DNA of 28,273 nucleotides from NCBI GenBank assembly GCA_964572065.1, contig CAZNER010000021.1:1-28273 (forward strand), in the 5' to 3' direction. Under the pieces are notes generated by a model that saw nothing but the letters and a program-made list of their open reading frames with translations, did no database searches and was not told where the DNA came from. This DNA is from CAZNER01 sp964572065. GTDB taxonomy: Bacteria > Patescibacteriota > Dojkabacteria > JAHIVN01. Shown here one piece after another: positions 1 through 9,628 of this stretch (within the stretch, counting starts at the first letter, position 1; each line of letters starts with the position of its first letter). The position numbers and the translations under genes were made by a program.

Positions 1-1749
1 TACTTTATATTTAGTCCAGTAGGAAATCCTAATCTGCTTCCTTTTATTTTTGTAAGTATTTTGCCTATTGCTGTATCTTTTATTTCAAGAGATGATGAAA
101 ATTTTACAAAAGATATCTATGCGGTTATATCATCAAGTATAATACTCTTTGCAATTGGTTTAACTTCCATATCTGATTTAAGCTTATATGGGGTAATCAT
201 CTGGTTTTTAGTGCTTGTTATAATCATAGTATCATTTGTTTATAAGGCTCCGGTTACCAAAGAATTGGTTTTAAAATATTGTCCGGTAATATTATTCGCA
301 GTTTTTGCAGTATTGTTTTCCTTCTCACAAGGAGTTAGGGGTATGTTTAGCAGTGACATTAGTTTTTCAAAATATCAAAATGTACCTTTTAATACAGATT
401 GGACAATTGTAACTGAAACATTCAGAGAGTATAAGATCAAGGGATTTTTGATTGGGACTGGTTTGGATACTTACCCATATAATTTTGCAAGATTCCGTCC
501 TGCTGAACAGAATTTAGAGGCGAATTGGTATCAAAGTTATACAAGAAGTTCTGCTCAAGTATATGATTTGTTATCAAATAATGGAATTATTGGTTTTGCA
601 AGTTTTATATTATTGGGAATTTTGGTATTTTTGTTTATTTTAAAAAATATTTTAAAGAGGGAAATAAATAATAGCAAGATTGGATATGTTTTTGGTATTG
701 GATTAAGTATTTTGGCAATAATAGTAATTAGTTTTTTGGAGGTATTTACTATTTCTGTATCATTTATAATGTGGCTGCTTTTAGGCATTCTGATAATTTC
801 TTATTACTTGCAGAATGAAAGGGTAAAGGAAAGCTATGAAGTTTCTCTTTTACTTTCAAAAAGTAAAGTGGCTATTGAAAATGAAAAGAATGTTATTTCC
901 TATTTTCTTGGAGGAGTGTTTATATTATTTTCTCTTATCAGTATATTTTTTATTCTAAATAATTATCGAGCTGAAGTTCATTACAAGAAGTCCCAAATTG
1001 CTGTTGGTTTTAATGCAGTAGATGAGGCAAATGATCATATTGTTAAAGCAATTAATAAGAATAAAAATCGAGATTATTATCACAGACAGATGGCTTATGT
1101 TGGACTTCAGGCATTGAGAAATAGTATACCAGCTGCTGGGGAAGAATATACAGATAATTTGCAGACATATCATAGTTACTTAATTTCCTTGATTAAGGAT
1201 GAATTGAATACAACTATAGAATTAAATAATCTAAATTGGAGTAATTGGGAGACAGCGGCATTAATTTATAAGCAGCTTGTAGATTTAACTGACGGTCAGT
1301 CATATGGAAATGAAACATTATATGCTGCTTCACAGGCTATAAATTTGAATCCGAGCAATCCGGATAATTATATTATTCTTGGATATATCTATCAGTATAA
1401 TGAAGATGAGGATTTACAAACTCAGGCAGAGCAGATTTTTATACAAGCTTACTCTCTGAGACCTGACTATTCTCTTTCTGTATTTGCACTCGGAAATTAT
1501 TTTGAATATGCCGGAGAATTTGATGAGGCTCTAGCTCTTTATCAGAATACAGTAGAAAATTATTATCCAAATGAATCTGATATGAATACTTTACTTCTTG
1601 ATAGAATAGAAGCTCTTGAAGAGAAGAAATTATCTTTAGAGGAAGAAAATGATGAACTTATTGGAATAGAAGAATCTGATGAGGAGGGGCAACTTGAACC
1701 GACTGATGAGGATATAACACAAGAAGTTGAGGAAAATCTTACACCATAA
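1..1749 (+). CDS. O-antigen ligase/Wzy_C-type polymerase with C-terminal TPR region (5' partial)
   Basis: The frame is open from base 1, so the gene starts upstream of the window; the in-frame TTG at 61 is probably internal. The visible part has several hydrophobic helices (about 61-330, 590-820 and 890-960). At about 450-600 a large loop reads GTGLDTYPYNFARFRP, then a conserved Arg/Ser stretch and LLSNNGIIGF. This pattern is typical of the Wzy_C/O-antigen ligase family, which polymerises or transfers lipid-linked glycans on the outer face of the membrane. From about 1000 the protein is soluble and helical, with TPR-like units around 1310-1560 (ASQAINLNPSNPDNYIILG and a later unit) and an acidic tail. 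Ligase-TPR fusions are common in Gram-positive and CPR bacteria. The substrate cannot be told. It converges on the next gene with a 20-base gap and no visible terminator hairpin. Confidence 0.72.
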   Translation, partial: YFIFSPVGNPNLLPFIFVSILPIAVSFISRDDENFTKDIYAVISSSIILFAIGLTSISDLSLYGVIIWFLVLVIIIVSFVYKAPVTKELVLKYCPVILFAVFAVLFSFSQGVRGMFSSDISFSKYQNVPFNTDWTIVTETFREYKIKGFLIGTGLDTYPYNFARFRPAEQNLEANWYQSYTRSSAQVYDLLSNNGIIGFASFILLGILVFLFILKNILKREINNSKIGYVFGIGLSILAIIVISFLEVFTISVSFIMWLLLGILIISYYLQNERVKESYEVSLLLSKSKVAIENEKNVISYFLGGVFILFSLISIFFILNNYRAEVHYKKSQIAVGFNAVDEANDHIVKAINKNKNRDYYHRQMAYVGLQALRNSIPAAGEEYTDNLQTYHSYLISLIKDELNTTIELNNLNWSNWETAALIYKQLVDLTDGQSYGNETLYAASQAINLNPSNPDNYIILGYIYQYNEDEDLQTQAEQIFIQAYSLRPDYSLSVFALGNYFEYAGEFDEALALYQNTVENYYPNESDMNTLLLDRIEALEEKKLSLEEENDELIGIEESDEEGQLEPTDEDITQEVEENLTP

Positions 1750-1769
1750 AGATATTATTCTTATACAGT

Positions 1770-2981
1770 TTATTCGTTAGTTACATTTTCTTCTGTTTCT
1801 ATACTTTTTTCTAATTCTATTGCAGGATAATAATAAGTGAAATCATAATCAATATCATTTCCATTATCATCTTCTAGTTTTGCTATACCAGTAAATTTAT
1901 ACATTGGCTGAATATATTTTAAATACTCTCTAGAAGAGTAGTAAGATATTTCTACATTTGTAAGTAGGAATGATTTTATATCTAGTGGAGTATATTCTTG
2001 AAAAGGATTAGTATTCATCTCAAAAAGAGATTTAAGATATCCATTCTCTTTTTTTACTTCTTCCCAGGCATTGCTGATTCCAATTAAATCGTAAGTTGAT
2101 TTGCTTTCTAATTCCCAGTCAACATATTTTAGTTCATATATATTATCTACTCCGCTTTCATTTGCCAATATTATATAGATTAAACCCTCATAAGGATTAT
2201 CTGTAATTACATCCGCAAATAATCTGTAATCATCTATAGTAGCTTGTTGTTCCTCTGAAATGCCTTCAGGGATTGTAACTCCTACAGATTCTACAGATTG
2301 AAAAAAGTCTACTCTAACAAAGTTTGCATCTTGAGCTGATTTTGCTTTTTCAAATACATTATTTGAATTTAATTTTAAATAAGTTACAGTGTTTTTATCT
2401 GAGTCTTGATAATTACTTGGGAATATATGTGCTTTTTTTAAGAAATTTTTAGCTGTTTGGACATAGGGTTCAGAATCAGGAAGTATTTCGCGGTCATTTT
2501 TGGCATCAGGGTCTTTTGTGTAATCCGTCGTCAGAGATACATCCCCATATAATTTATCGATTATTAAGGTTTTTGCTTCTTTTGTCCATTTAAGTTCAGT
2601 TTCAGTAATATTTAAAGGGGTTTCGTTGAAACCAAGAGATTTTGCTATATCTACTGCATCATCTTGAGCTGTAAGAGATTGTCTTGGAGTTTTTGTTTTA
2701 TATACATTCATAATACTACGGATTTTTGGTAGAGATCCATCTGTAGTTTCTATTTTGAAGTTTGGTTCTGATTCATCTGCTAGCTGCAAAGATTCAAATT
2801 CTAGTTTTTGAATATCATTATATTTTTTTTCAGCATATTGGGGATATGGATCATATGGGTCAGGTTCTTTCCTAAAGATGCTTGCTCCAATGTTGTATAG
2901 AAGAATTATTAGTATCAATACACCGCAGCCAATTCCAATTTTCTTTGCTGTTACAGTAGATTTTTCTAATCTTGATGCCAT
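1770..2981 (-). CDS. Single-pass membrane protein of unknown function, paralog-like to the 338-aa protein at 9803-10819
   Basis: 403 residues. A short basic N-terminus is followed by one transmembrane helix (about residues 15-36) and then a large, probably extracellular domain. I recognise no named family. The C-terminal part (YLKYIQPMYKFTGI, then YYYPAIELE) resembles the end of the 338-aa protein at 9803-10819 (YLQPVYIFKGI, then LVPAIED). Both share the order TM helix, mixed alpha/beta domain, Tyr-rich strand, 'QPxYxFxGI', 'PAIE'. The layout loosely recalls YycI/PepSY-type extracytoplasmic domains, but that is only a resemblance. It is the last gene of the DUF4446-DUF3048 cluster, 56 bases after the DUF3048 stop, so it is probably co-transcribed. 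ATG start; no Shine-Dalgarno sequence is seen. Confidence 0.7.
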   Translation of the reverse strand: MASRLEKSTVTAKKIGIGCGVLILIILLYNIGASIFRKEPDPYDPYPQYAEKKYNDIQKLEFESLQLADESEPNFKIETTDGSLPKIRSIMNVYKTKTPRQSLTAQDDAVDIAKSLGFNETPLNITETELKWTKEAKTLIIDKLYGDVSLTTDYTKDPDAKNDREILPDSEPYVQTAKNFLKKAHIFPSNYQDSDKNTVTYLKLNSNNVFEKAKSAQDANFVRVDFFQSVESVGVTIPEGISEEQQATIDDYRLFADVITDNPYEGLIYIILANESGVDNIYELKYVDWELESKSTYDLIGISNAWEEVKKENGYLKSLFEMNTNPFQEYTPLDIKSFLLTNVEISYYSSREYLKYIQPMYKFTGIAKLEDDNGNDIDYDFTYYYPAIELEKSIETEENVTNE

Positions 2982-3037
2982 AATATTATTAACTGATTAT
3001 TAAAAAATAACATTAAGTAAATATTCTATCAAATTTA

Positions 3038-4360
3038 TTAATTTAATGTAATTGTACCTAATTCGGTTGTACCAGAAACAGGTACAATCTCAATCCATAT
3101 TTGCCCTCTATTCAGTTCTACTTGATTCCCTTCTCCATCAAAGAATTTAGTTCTATCAGTCCTGGTTTCTTTTTTCCATGTTCCATTGATTACTTGGCCA
3201 TCAAGAATAATTTCTGCATTTCCTTCTCCGATTGTTGTTAATACTATGCGTCCATTTCTATCTCCGGTAGGTGCATATTTACAGTGTTGTATAATTATAT
3301 TTTTTGCTGCAATTTGCTTATTATTATTTTCATCATAGTGAATTTCTCCTGCTAAATATCTTTTATAAGTATTACTGTCTTTATCATAAACCCATTTTAC
3401 TTTTGAATTTTCGGATCCTAAATTCATAAATTTGATTTCTATTTCTTGGGTTAGCGGACGTTTTTCTTTAATTGTGTCTTTTTTAAAACTTAACGATTCT
3501 ATATTTGAAGGTCCAGTCCATCCTAGAGTTTTGGCATCTTCCCATAATGTTTCTGTATCAGTAAAAGCTACATGCTCCCATGATATTCCTTGATTGTATT
3601 TATCATAGTCTCGCCAGGTTACATTTCTACCATACCATCCAAATGATTTAACATTATATTTGATAATATAGCTTCTTGCGTCTGCCTCAGGGACAATAAC
3701 ATCTTCCCAAGATTCATATCCTGCCTGACCAATATTGCATATTGGAGGGTCATCATATTCTGCAGCCCAATGCAAAAAGTATGTTCTTATGCTCCTAACT
3801 GGTCCGGCTTTTTCAGCTTCTTTTCCCCAAAATACAGCCATAAAACGTGTTATGCCACTTTCTACAAGTGTTTCATATACTAAGTCGGCACTTGTTAGAC
3901 CAGAGTGAGGTCTTGCATCAGTTGAATTTTCAATCATCACAAGTAAAGCTTTTTTCTCTTCTAGTTGTTCAAATTCTTCTTTTGTATATAATTCACCATT
4001 TATTGGATTTTCTTGATCTTTAACCTTTGGAGGTGTAGGGAGCTCATTCTGAAAGGATAGTTCTTTAGATGATTGCACTTTAAGCAAGGTATACGAAGTG
4101 TCAATAGGTTGTCTTTGTGGAGTAGTAAAGATTACGAATCCATAGACTACAGCTACAGCTATTAAACAACTTAATCCCATTGAAAAGATAGAAAGAATAA
4201 TTTTATGAGAGGTAGGCATTTTGGAAAAATTTAATTTCCATAACTTTATTTTATGCTTTATTCTTGATTTTAAACTCCTTTTAGGTGTATGACTTTTTTG
4301 ATTTTCAGTTTTTTTATCTATTGTTTCTGGAGGTTTTGATAAATCTACTTGTAATACCAT
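3038..4360 (-). CDS. Membrane-anchored DUF3048 (YerB-like) protein
   Basis: 440 residues. A basic cytoplasmic N-terminus of about 50 residues is followed by one TM helix (about 52-78) and an external part. Residues 137-280 carry the DUF3048 N-terminal domain: ALLVMIENSTDARPHSGL, ADLVYETLVESGITRFMAVF and GPVRSIRTYFLHWAAEYD. Residues 325-435 carry the DUF3048 C-terminal domain, with a core reading NIIIQHC, a GNAEIILDGQVINGTWKK stretch and an ending GQIWIEIVP. The family is typified by the Bacillus lipoprotein YerB; its biochemical role is not settled, and this copy has a TM anchor instead of a lipobox. It lies 17 bases downstream of the DUF4446 gene on the same strand and upstream of the 403-aa gene, as one likely operon. 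The family call is firm; the function is open. Confidence 0.88.
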   Translation of the reverse strand: MVLQVDLSKPPETIDKKTENQKSHTPKRSLKSRIKHKIKLWKLNFSKMPTSHKIILSIFSMGLSCLIAVAVVYGFVIFTTPQRQPIDTSYTLLKVQSSKELSFQNELPTPPKVKDQENPINGELYTKEEFEQLEEKKALLVMIENSTDARPHSGLTSADLVYETLVESGITRFMAVFWGKEAEKAGPVRSIRTYFLHWAAEYDDPPICNIGQAGYESWEDVIVPEADARSYIIKYNVKSFGWYGRNVTWRDYDKYNQGISWEHVAFTDTETLWEDAKTLGWTGPSNIESLSFKKDTIKEKRPLTQEIEIKFMNLGSENSKVKWVYDKDSNTYKRYLAGEIHYDENNNKQIAAKNIIIQHCKYAPTGDRNGRIVLTTIGEGNAEIILDGQVINGTWKKETRTDRTKFFDGEGNQVELNRGQIWIEIVPVSGTTELGTITLN

Positions 4361-4377
4361 TTTGATATTTAATTAAA

Positions 4378-4881
4378 TTATTTATTTAAAGTTGAGCTTA
4401 AAACTTCTTTCTCTTCCTTAGAAAGTTTATTTTTACATTCTCCTTTTTCAATTGATTTTGCATAAATTCTAGTATTTTCTCTTTGATGTAGACTAGATAA
4501 TATTACTCCATTATTATTATTATCCAATAATGCTAAAATGAAGCTTTGGTCACCTCCTGTCTCATGAAAAGGATTAAATCTTTTAAAACCAACTTTTTGT
4601 AAGTTTCTGTCAGTAAATTCTTTGAAGGTTTCTAGGTCTTTTTTAATTCTTGAAGATAGATCTGTATTTTTATCTATTCTATCTAAATGTTGGATTAGAA
4701 TATCTTTGAAATTCCCTGATTTAACTCCTTTTATTAATTTATTAAAATTAGAATTGAGATCTTTTATTTTAATAAATAGATATGTAGATGTTCCTATATT
4801 AATAGCTAAAATTATGCTTAAAATTATTTCAATTGTAGACATATTTTTTAATAGTAATATTATTAATTGATTTCGATTCAT
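4378..4881 (-). CDS. DUF4446 family membrane protein
   Basis: 167 residues as drawn. A hydrophobic helix (residues 16-38) is followed by a helical, coiled-coil-like stretch (about 40-95) and then the DUF4446 core. The core reads KVGFKRFNPFHETGGDQSF, then ALLDNNNNGVILSSLH and RENTRIYAKSIEKG, which matches the usual family consensus of a short membrane-anchored cytoplasmic domain. Its function is unknown in general. The second Met (codon 14, position 4842, MSTIEIILS) may be the true start, since the family normally begins just before the helix; neither start has a Shine-Dalgarno sequence. It is the first gene of the minus-strand cluster and is divergent from the solute-binding protein gene. Confidence 0.82.
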   Translation of the reverse strand: MNRNQLIILLLKNMSTIEIILSIILAINIGTSTYLFIKIKDLNSNFNKLIKGVKSGNFKDILIQHLDRIDKNTDLSSRIKKDLETFKEFTDRNLQKVGFKRFNPFHETGGDQSFILALLDNNNNGVILSSLHQRENTRIYAKSIEKGECKNKLSKEEKEVLSSTLNK

Positions 4882-5055
4882 ATTATCATAAAATTACCTA
4901 TAACGTTAAGTAGTAAAATTAAGAATTGATTAATATTCGCAAATTGCGTTTGTTTAAAGTTACAATTTAGTAGTTAGCAGTTAATTCAGAATCTTGTGAA
5001 CCACTTAATTTTATGCTAAATTTATAAATAGTATTGTTAATATTATCATTTATTT
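4882..5055. promoter_or_regulatory. Divergent intergenic region between the DUF4446 and solute-binding protein genes
   Basis: These 174 A/T-rich bases must hold the promoters of both neighbours. For the plus strand, TTGTGA at 4994-4999 with TAAATT at 5017-5022 (17-base spacer) is a weak candidate. A short inverted repeat, CGCAA-A-TTGCG at 4938-4948, could be an operator but is too short to insist on. I see no good minus-strand promoter. The stretch 4970-4990 (TAGTAGTTAGCAGTTAATTC) has the look of a decayed simple repeat. Confidence 0.35.
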
Positions 5056-6417
5056 ATGACAGATAAGGTTTTAACTATCTTAAAAATTGGAGTAGCGGTT
5101 CTTTTTGTCGCAGCATTAGGTATGGGAGGATGGCTTTTGTATACTAAAGTTTTTAAGTCGGATAAAGAAGTTGAAGAACCTGAAGATCAGTCAGTTGAAT
5201 TGATATGGTGGACATTATGGGAGGAACAAGAGGATTTGCAAGTCCTTGCTGATGCATATCATCAACAGAATCCAAATGTTACTATTAAAATTGAGCCACA
5301 GGAGGTGACAAGTCAGTATAGGGAGAGACTTTTAGAACGTTTAAGTGACAGCGATACAAGTAACGATCCTGATATAATGAGAATTCATAATACATGGACA
5401 CCTTTGTTTCAGGAATATTTATTTAGTCTTCCTTCGTCAGTTATGACTGAGACTGAATATGCCTCAACTTTTTATGATACTGCACTTGTTGATTTTATAG
5501 GGGATGACGGAGATATATATGGTATACCTTTGATGTTTGATGCAATTGGAGTTTATTATAATAAAGATATATTAAGTGATCAGGGATATTCTACACCTGA
5601 GGAAAATTGGGATGATTTTTTAATACAAGCAAAAGCATTGACACAGTATAAAGAGGATGGAAGTATAAATATAGCAGGTGCTGGGCTAGGAACTGCTGAT
5701 AATGTAGATTTTTCTTTTGATATTGTAAGTCTTTTGATGCTTCAAGAAGGAGCTTCAATAGTTGGATCTTCAGGAAGTACCAATTTTGCAACTGATGAAG
5801 ATATGAAAGCTGCAAAAGCGTTAAAGTTTTATACCGAGTTTGCTACAAGACATGATGTATGGGATAGGACTTTATCTAGAGATATAACTATGTTTGCTGA
5901 AGGAAGACTTGCAATGATGTTTGCCCCAAGTTGGAGAGTGTTTGATGTGAATGATGCTTTAGATAGTGTAGGAGCAACATTAGACTATGACATTGCTCCA
6001 GTTCCCCAACAGCCGACTGTAACTGACGAAGAAATAAATTGGGCAACTTATTGGGGAGAGGCTGTATCGGGAAATTCGGAAAATTCTGATATAGCTTGGG
6101 ATTTTCTGAAATTTGCTTCAGAACAGGATCAGTTGGAGACTTTTTATAATAAATGTAAAGAAACCAGGGAGTTTGGAGAGATTTATCCTAGAAAGGATAT
6201 GACTGAGGATTTAATTAGTGATAAATATGTAGGTGCTTATATTAAAATGGCAGATACTGCAATAAGCTGGAAGATGGTTGATAAGGAGAATGTGGCAGAT
6301 GAATTTGATGCATTGATTAAAGAAATTGTTACCTCGGGCGGAATGTCTACTTCAACGATACAGGGAAGATTAGAAGAAGTAGCTGATACAATAGATCAAA
6401 TAATAGCGACGGATTAA
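5056..6417 (+). CDS. Membrane-anchored extracellular solute-binding protein, family 1 (carbohydrate-type)
   Basis: 453 residues. One N-terminal TM helix (about 8-29) has no lipobox cysteine, so the protein is tethered by the helix. The domain from about residue 47 shows family 1 solute-binding features: LIWWTLWEE at the first strand, LADAYHQQNPNVTIKIEP, DIMRIHNTWTPLFQEYL, and GDIYGIPLMFDAIGVYYNKD, which is the usual ligand-cleft strand. Later come MFAEGRLAMMFAPSWR and WATYWGEAVSGNSENSDIAWDFLKFAS. Such proteins deliver sugars or oligosaccharides to ABC permeases. No permease or sugar ATPase is in this window, so the partner is encoded elsewhere or the protein only binds ligand at the surface. 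The next gene follows after 28 bases on the same strand, suggesting co-expression. Confidence 0.85.
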   Translation: MTDKVLTILKIGVAVLFVAALGMGGWLLYTKVFKSDKEVEEPEDQSVELIWWTLWEEQEDLQVLADAYHQQNPNVTIKIEPQEVTSQYRERLLERLSDSDTSNDPDIMRIHNTWTPLFQEYLFSLPSSVMTETEYASTFYDTALVDFIGDDGDIYGIPLMFDAIGVYYNKDILSDQGYSTPEENWDDFLIQAKALTQYKEDGSINIAGAGLGTADNVDFSFDIVSLLMLQEGASIVGSSGSTNFATDEDMKAAKALKFYTEFATRHDVWDRTLSRDITMFAEGRLAMMFAPSWRVFDVNDALDSVGATLDYDIAPVPQQPTVTDEEINWATYWGEAVSGNSENSDIAWDFLKFASEQDQLETFYNKCKETREFGEIYPRKDMTEDLISDKYVGAYIKMADTAISWKMVDKENVADEFDALIKEIVTSGGMSTSTIQGRLEEVADTIDQIIATD

Positions 6418-6445
6418 ATTTTTTTAATTTAAAATCTATAAATTT

Positions 6446-9328
6446 ATGGAAAGTAAAAGTAATTTGAAATATATAGCTAGAAAAGGCAGTAATATAGATT
6501 TAGAAAATTTGAAATCTAAGAATAAATTTAGACTTATAATTGAGAAAGTTTTAAGGGTTATTGATAAATTTTTATTTCAGAAGCCTTTTAGATCTTTTAG
6601 TTTTTTGATTATGATTTTTGCATTTCCTCTGTCTTTGTATTTAACATTAAGAAACGAGCTTTATATTTTAAAAATAGAAGCAGAAAACAGTAATTTAATA
6701 TTATCAACAGGTAAGATTGAAGATCTTGATCCAAACGTTTATTCTGAATACAGCTTTAAAATGGAAGGATATAATATTGAGGATTTAGAATTTATAGAGG
6801 TAAATTCTCCTAGTTGGTTTAGTAGGGGGAATGAAGTTGAGAATGAAGGAGAAGGAGGGATTTCTAAATCTTATAAATATATTACATATTCAGGTAAAGC
6901 AGATTTTGATATTAGCGATGAATTTGCAATTTTAGCTAAAGCAACAAAATTAACTTCTTATTCAGAGTGTAATGGTTGTGACAAAGATGAAGGCAATCTT
7001 TATGCTTTATCAGAATTTATTTTAAACACTAACTCATGTGATGGTTCTTCTGTATGGGGACGTAATCCAGTCGGATCTAATAATGAAAAAAGTGGAAGTG
7101 CTAATTGTCAGAAGTTCGATAGTGGATGTTTAGTTCCGTCCAGTTGGAAAAGATATGATAGTGAGGAGGATTGCATTAATGACAATACTAGTCCTATTAT
7201 TAAGGATTTTATTGATGATAAGATTTTTAAATTTAATATTGATTGTGATGGCAGCATTACCTCTCCAATTCCTTCTTTTAATGAGACTATTATTGCAAAG
7301 GATGATGATGGAGAAGTTATAAGATTCAAGGTTAATTCTGAAGGTGATTTTGTAAATTTGAAGCAAGATAGTATTGAGACAATTGTAAAACAGATTTCTT
7401 CTAAAGGTAGTGATATTTATGAGAACTTTGAATATTCGGCTTCAATAGATGGGAAAGTTTCAACTGATTTTATTGGAAAAACAAGTACAGTCGAGGTTGA
7501 TGTTTGTGATGTACGTGGGAACTGTATAAATAAAGATTTTGATATTAGTGCAGTTAAGAGAGGAGTTTGTGATTTTATTTTGCCTGTTACTGGAGAGATG
7601 ATCGAAGTAAATATTTCTTATCCTCAAGAGAATTTAGAATATAGCGGTATAGATAATGTGGTTTTGAACTTGAATGGTAGCAATATTTTTGATGTTAAAG
7701 TAGATTTATATAATGAAAATTGTACTCAGCAGGATGATTTTATATCGAATATCGCAACTTATTATAAGTATAGAATAAGTGAGGATGATCAAGAGGTTGG
7801 CAATAAGGGGTTGGTTGTAAGTTTTGATAGTCGTGTATATGAAGATGATAAGTATTGCATAAAGGTTTTTGCAAGAGATGCTAGCATTGATTCTAGCGGT
7901 TCTAATTGGGAGGATTATGCCTCAGTTAAGTTTTATATAAGAAATGACAACCAAAATCCGACTATTATTAGTATACTACCAGATACTAATTTAGTTACTG
8001 GTGAAAGTTTTAAATATAAAATTGAAGCTAACGATCCCGATGGAGACAAGATAAATTATGATGTTATCGGATGTCCAGACTGGATGACTTTTGAATCCCA
8101 AACAATTTCTGGAACTACAGTTGTTCCGGGGATGTATAATTTAGTAGTATTTGTAGATGATAATCATGGAGGTTATGATACACAGCCTATAACTATTAAT
8201 GTTCATGAACCTGAAAATCAAGTTTCTCAAATTGAATTTAAATTCCCAATTGAAAATAGTGTATTATCTGGGGAGAACAATATAATTAGATGGGAAGCAA
8301 GTGATAATGAAGGTATTTCTCAGATTCAGTTATATTATTCCTCTGATGGTGAGAATTGGGAGCTGATTGGAACATATCCTGCTGGTACGAATGAAGCGAA
8401 TTGGGATGTTTCTAATATTGCAGATGGACAATATTATGTAAAGATAGTTATTACTGATAATAGTGCAAAGTCAGATGAGACATCTTTAATATCAAAGATG
8501 TTTTATATATCAAATCATTCAGAAGATGATGATACTGAAGATGGTGAAGATGATCAAGGTGACGGTGATATTTCGGGTGTAGATGATTCTATGCCTTCTA
8601 TAAATAATTTAGCTCCAGTTGATGGATCGGAGATAAATTCAACTAATCCATTGATTTCAGCATCTATGCACCCATCAAATGATGCTGAAATTGATACAGA
8701 GAGTGTAAAAGTAGAGCTTGATGATGAAAGTATTTTGTCTGTTTGTGAAGTCACGAGTACTGAGATCATGTGTAAAGTAGAAGAAGATTTGGATTTAGGT
8801 AGGCATAAAGTAAAAATCAGTGTTCAGGATACAAATGAAAAGAGTGTAAATGAAGAGTGGTATTTTACAATTGTTGAGATACAAGGTGAGGAAGAAGATA
8901 GTGAGGAGGATCAGGCTGAAGATACAGACGATAACTATATTACTATTCCAATATTAAATGTAGAGATGAATAGAAATGCATTAGTTATTTCATCGATTTT
9001 ATGTGGTGTTGCTTTGCTATTGATATTGATTCCATGGTTGATATATTTTATATGGAGCAGGAGAAGTGGAGGATCTGATGATGATTATTCTCCAGTTGAC
9101 ACAGGTTCATCTGATGTCCCTGTAGCTCCAATTAATGAACCTAGTGATAAAAGTGATTTTTATACAACTACTGGTTATAGAGATCCAGCTGAATCTTCAC
9201 AGTATCAACAACAGGAAGACTATAACTCTCAAACAGAAGTTAATACCGATAGTGAGGAAGATAGTGATAAGGACCTATCAATGCCCCATGGATATACTAA
9301 GTCACCTCCTGACTCTTCTGTTTATTAG
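6446..9328 (+). CDS. Giant surface protein with Ig-like/cadherin-like domains and two membrane anchors
   Basis: 960 residues. Residues 1-48 are basic and cytoplasmic, with a TM helix at about 49-68. The external part (69-843) begins with a cysteine-rich region (CNGC at 175-178, Cys 198, 221, 228, 243, 267, 354, 360, 375). A cadherin/putative-Ig-like domain at about 503-586 has NQNPTIISILPD, IEANDPDGDKINYDV and FVDDNHGGYDTQPITINV. A second beta-domain spans about 595-690 (IRWEASDNEGISQIQLYYS, DGQYYVKIVITDNS). A highly acidic linker (691-715) leads to a third Ig-like unit (716-812). A second TM helix lies at 844-869, followed by a 90-residue hydrophilic tail rich in Ser, Asp and Gln. It probably acts in adhesion or surface scaffolding; the ligand is unknown. 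It follows the solute-binding protein by 28 bases. Confidence 0.75.
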   Translation: MESKSNLKYIARKGSNIDLENLKSKNKFRLIIEKVLRVIDKFLFQKPFRSFSFLIMIFAFPLSLYLTLRNELYILKIEAENSNLILSTGKIEDLDPNVYSEYSFKMEGYNIEDLEFIEVNSPSWFSRGNEVENEGEGGISKSYKYITYSGKADFDISDEFAILAKATKLTSYSECNGCDKDEGNLYALSEFILNTNSCDGSSVWGRNPVGSNNEKSGSANCQKFDSGCLVPSSWKRYDSEEDCINDNTSPIIKDFIDDKIFKFNIDCDGSITSPIPSFNETIIAKDDDGEVIRFKVNSEGDFVNLKQDSIETIVKQISSKGSDIYENFEYSASIDGKVSTDFIGKTSTVEVDVCDVRGNCINKDFDISAVKRGVCDFILPVTGEMIEVNISYPQENLEYSGIDNVVLNLNGSNIFDVKVDLYNENCTQQDDFISNIATYYKYRISEDDQEVGNKGLVVSFDSRVYEDDKYCIKVFARDASIDSSGSNWEDYASVKFYIRNDNQNPTIISILPDTNLVTGESFKYKIEANDPDGDKINYDVIGCPDWMTFESQTISGTTVVPGMYNLVVFVDDNHGGYDTQPITINVHEPENQVSQIEFKFPIENSVLSGENNIIRWEASDNEGISQIQLYYSSDGENWELIGTYPAGTNEANWDVSNIADGQYYVKIVITDNSAKSDETSLISKMFYISNHSEDDDTEDGEDDQGDGDISGVDDSMPSINNLAPVDGSEINSTNPLISASMHPSNDAEIDTESVKVELDDESILSVCEVTSTEIMCKVEEDLDLGRHKVKISVQDTNEKSVNEEWYFTIVEIQGEEEDSEEDQAEDTDDNYITIPILNVEMNRNALVISSILCGVALLLILIPWLIYFIWSRRSGGSDDDYSPVDTGSSDVPVAPINEPSDKSDFYTTTGYRDPAESSQYQQQEDYNSQTEVNTDSEEDSDKDLSMPHGYTKSPPDSSVY

Positions 9329-9587
9329 AATATTGATCGGATAAGAAATTTATACATGTAGTTTAATTTAATTATTTAGATAGGAAGAACATTATAATCA
9401 GGTGTGTTTTGTTATTAAAGGATTTATATGCTAAACTCTAAATGTGGGAACTAAGCAATTATTTTTACATAATTATTCTAAATCTATTCTCCCAAATTCA
9501 GGAGTAAATTTATTGAAACGGTTTGTCCGTGTTTATATATAACGTGTATATTTGCTAGTTTTCATATTGAGAAAGGTACGCGAACCG

Positions 9588-9617
9588 AAACCCCCATTTC
9601 ATAGTGGGGGTTTTCTT
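9588..9617 (+). terminator. Intrinsic terminator
   Basis: A perfect 9-bp stem, AAACCCCCA (9588-9596) with TGGGGGTTT (9605-9613), closes an 8-base loop. It is followed on the plus strand by T, C, TT. The T-rich side is on the plus strand, so it would end the transcript of the 960-aa protein gene 260 bases upstream, or a small RNA starting near 9550. Confidence 0.75.
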
Positions 9618-9628
9618 ATATAGCTCTA

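Noticed and set aside
9135..9344. A 69-codon plus-strand frame overlapping the end of the 960-aa gene.
   Set aside because: It is out of frame inside a coding sequence that continues to 9328, and its translation has no recognisable feature.
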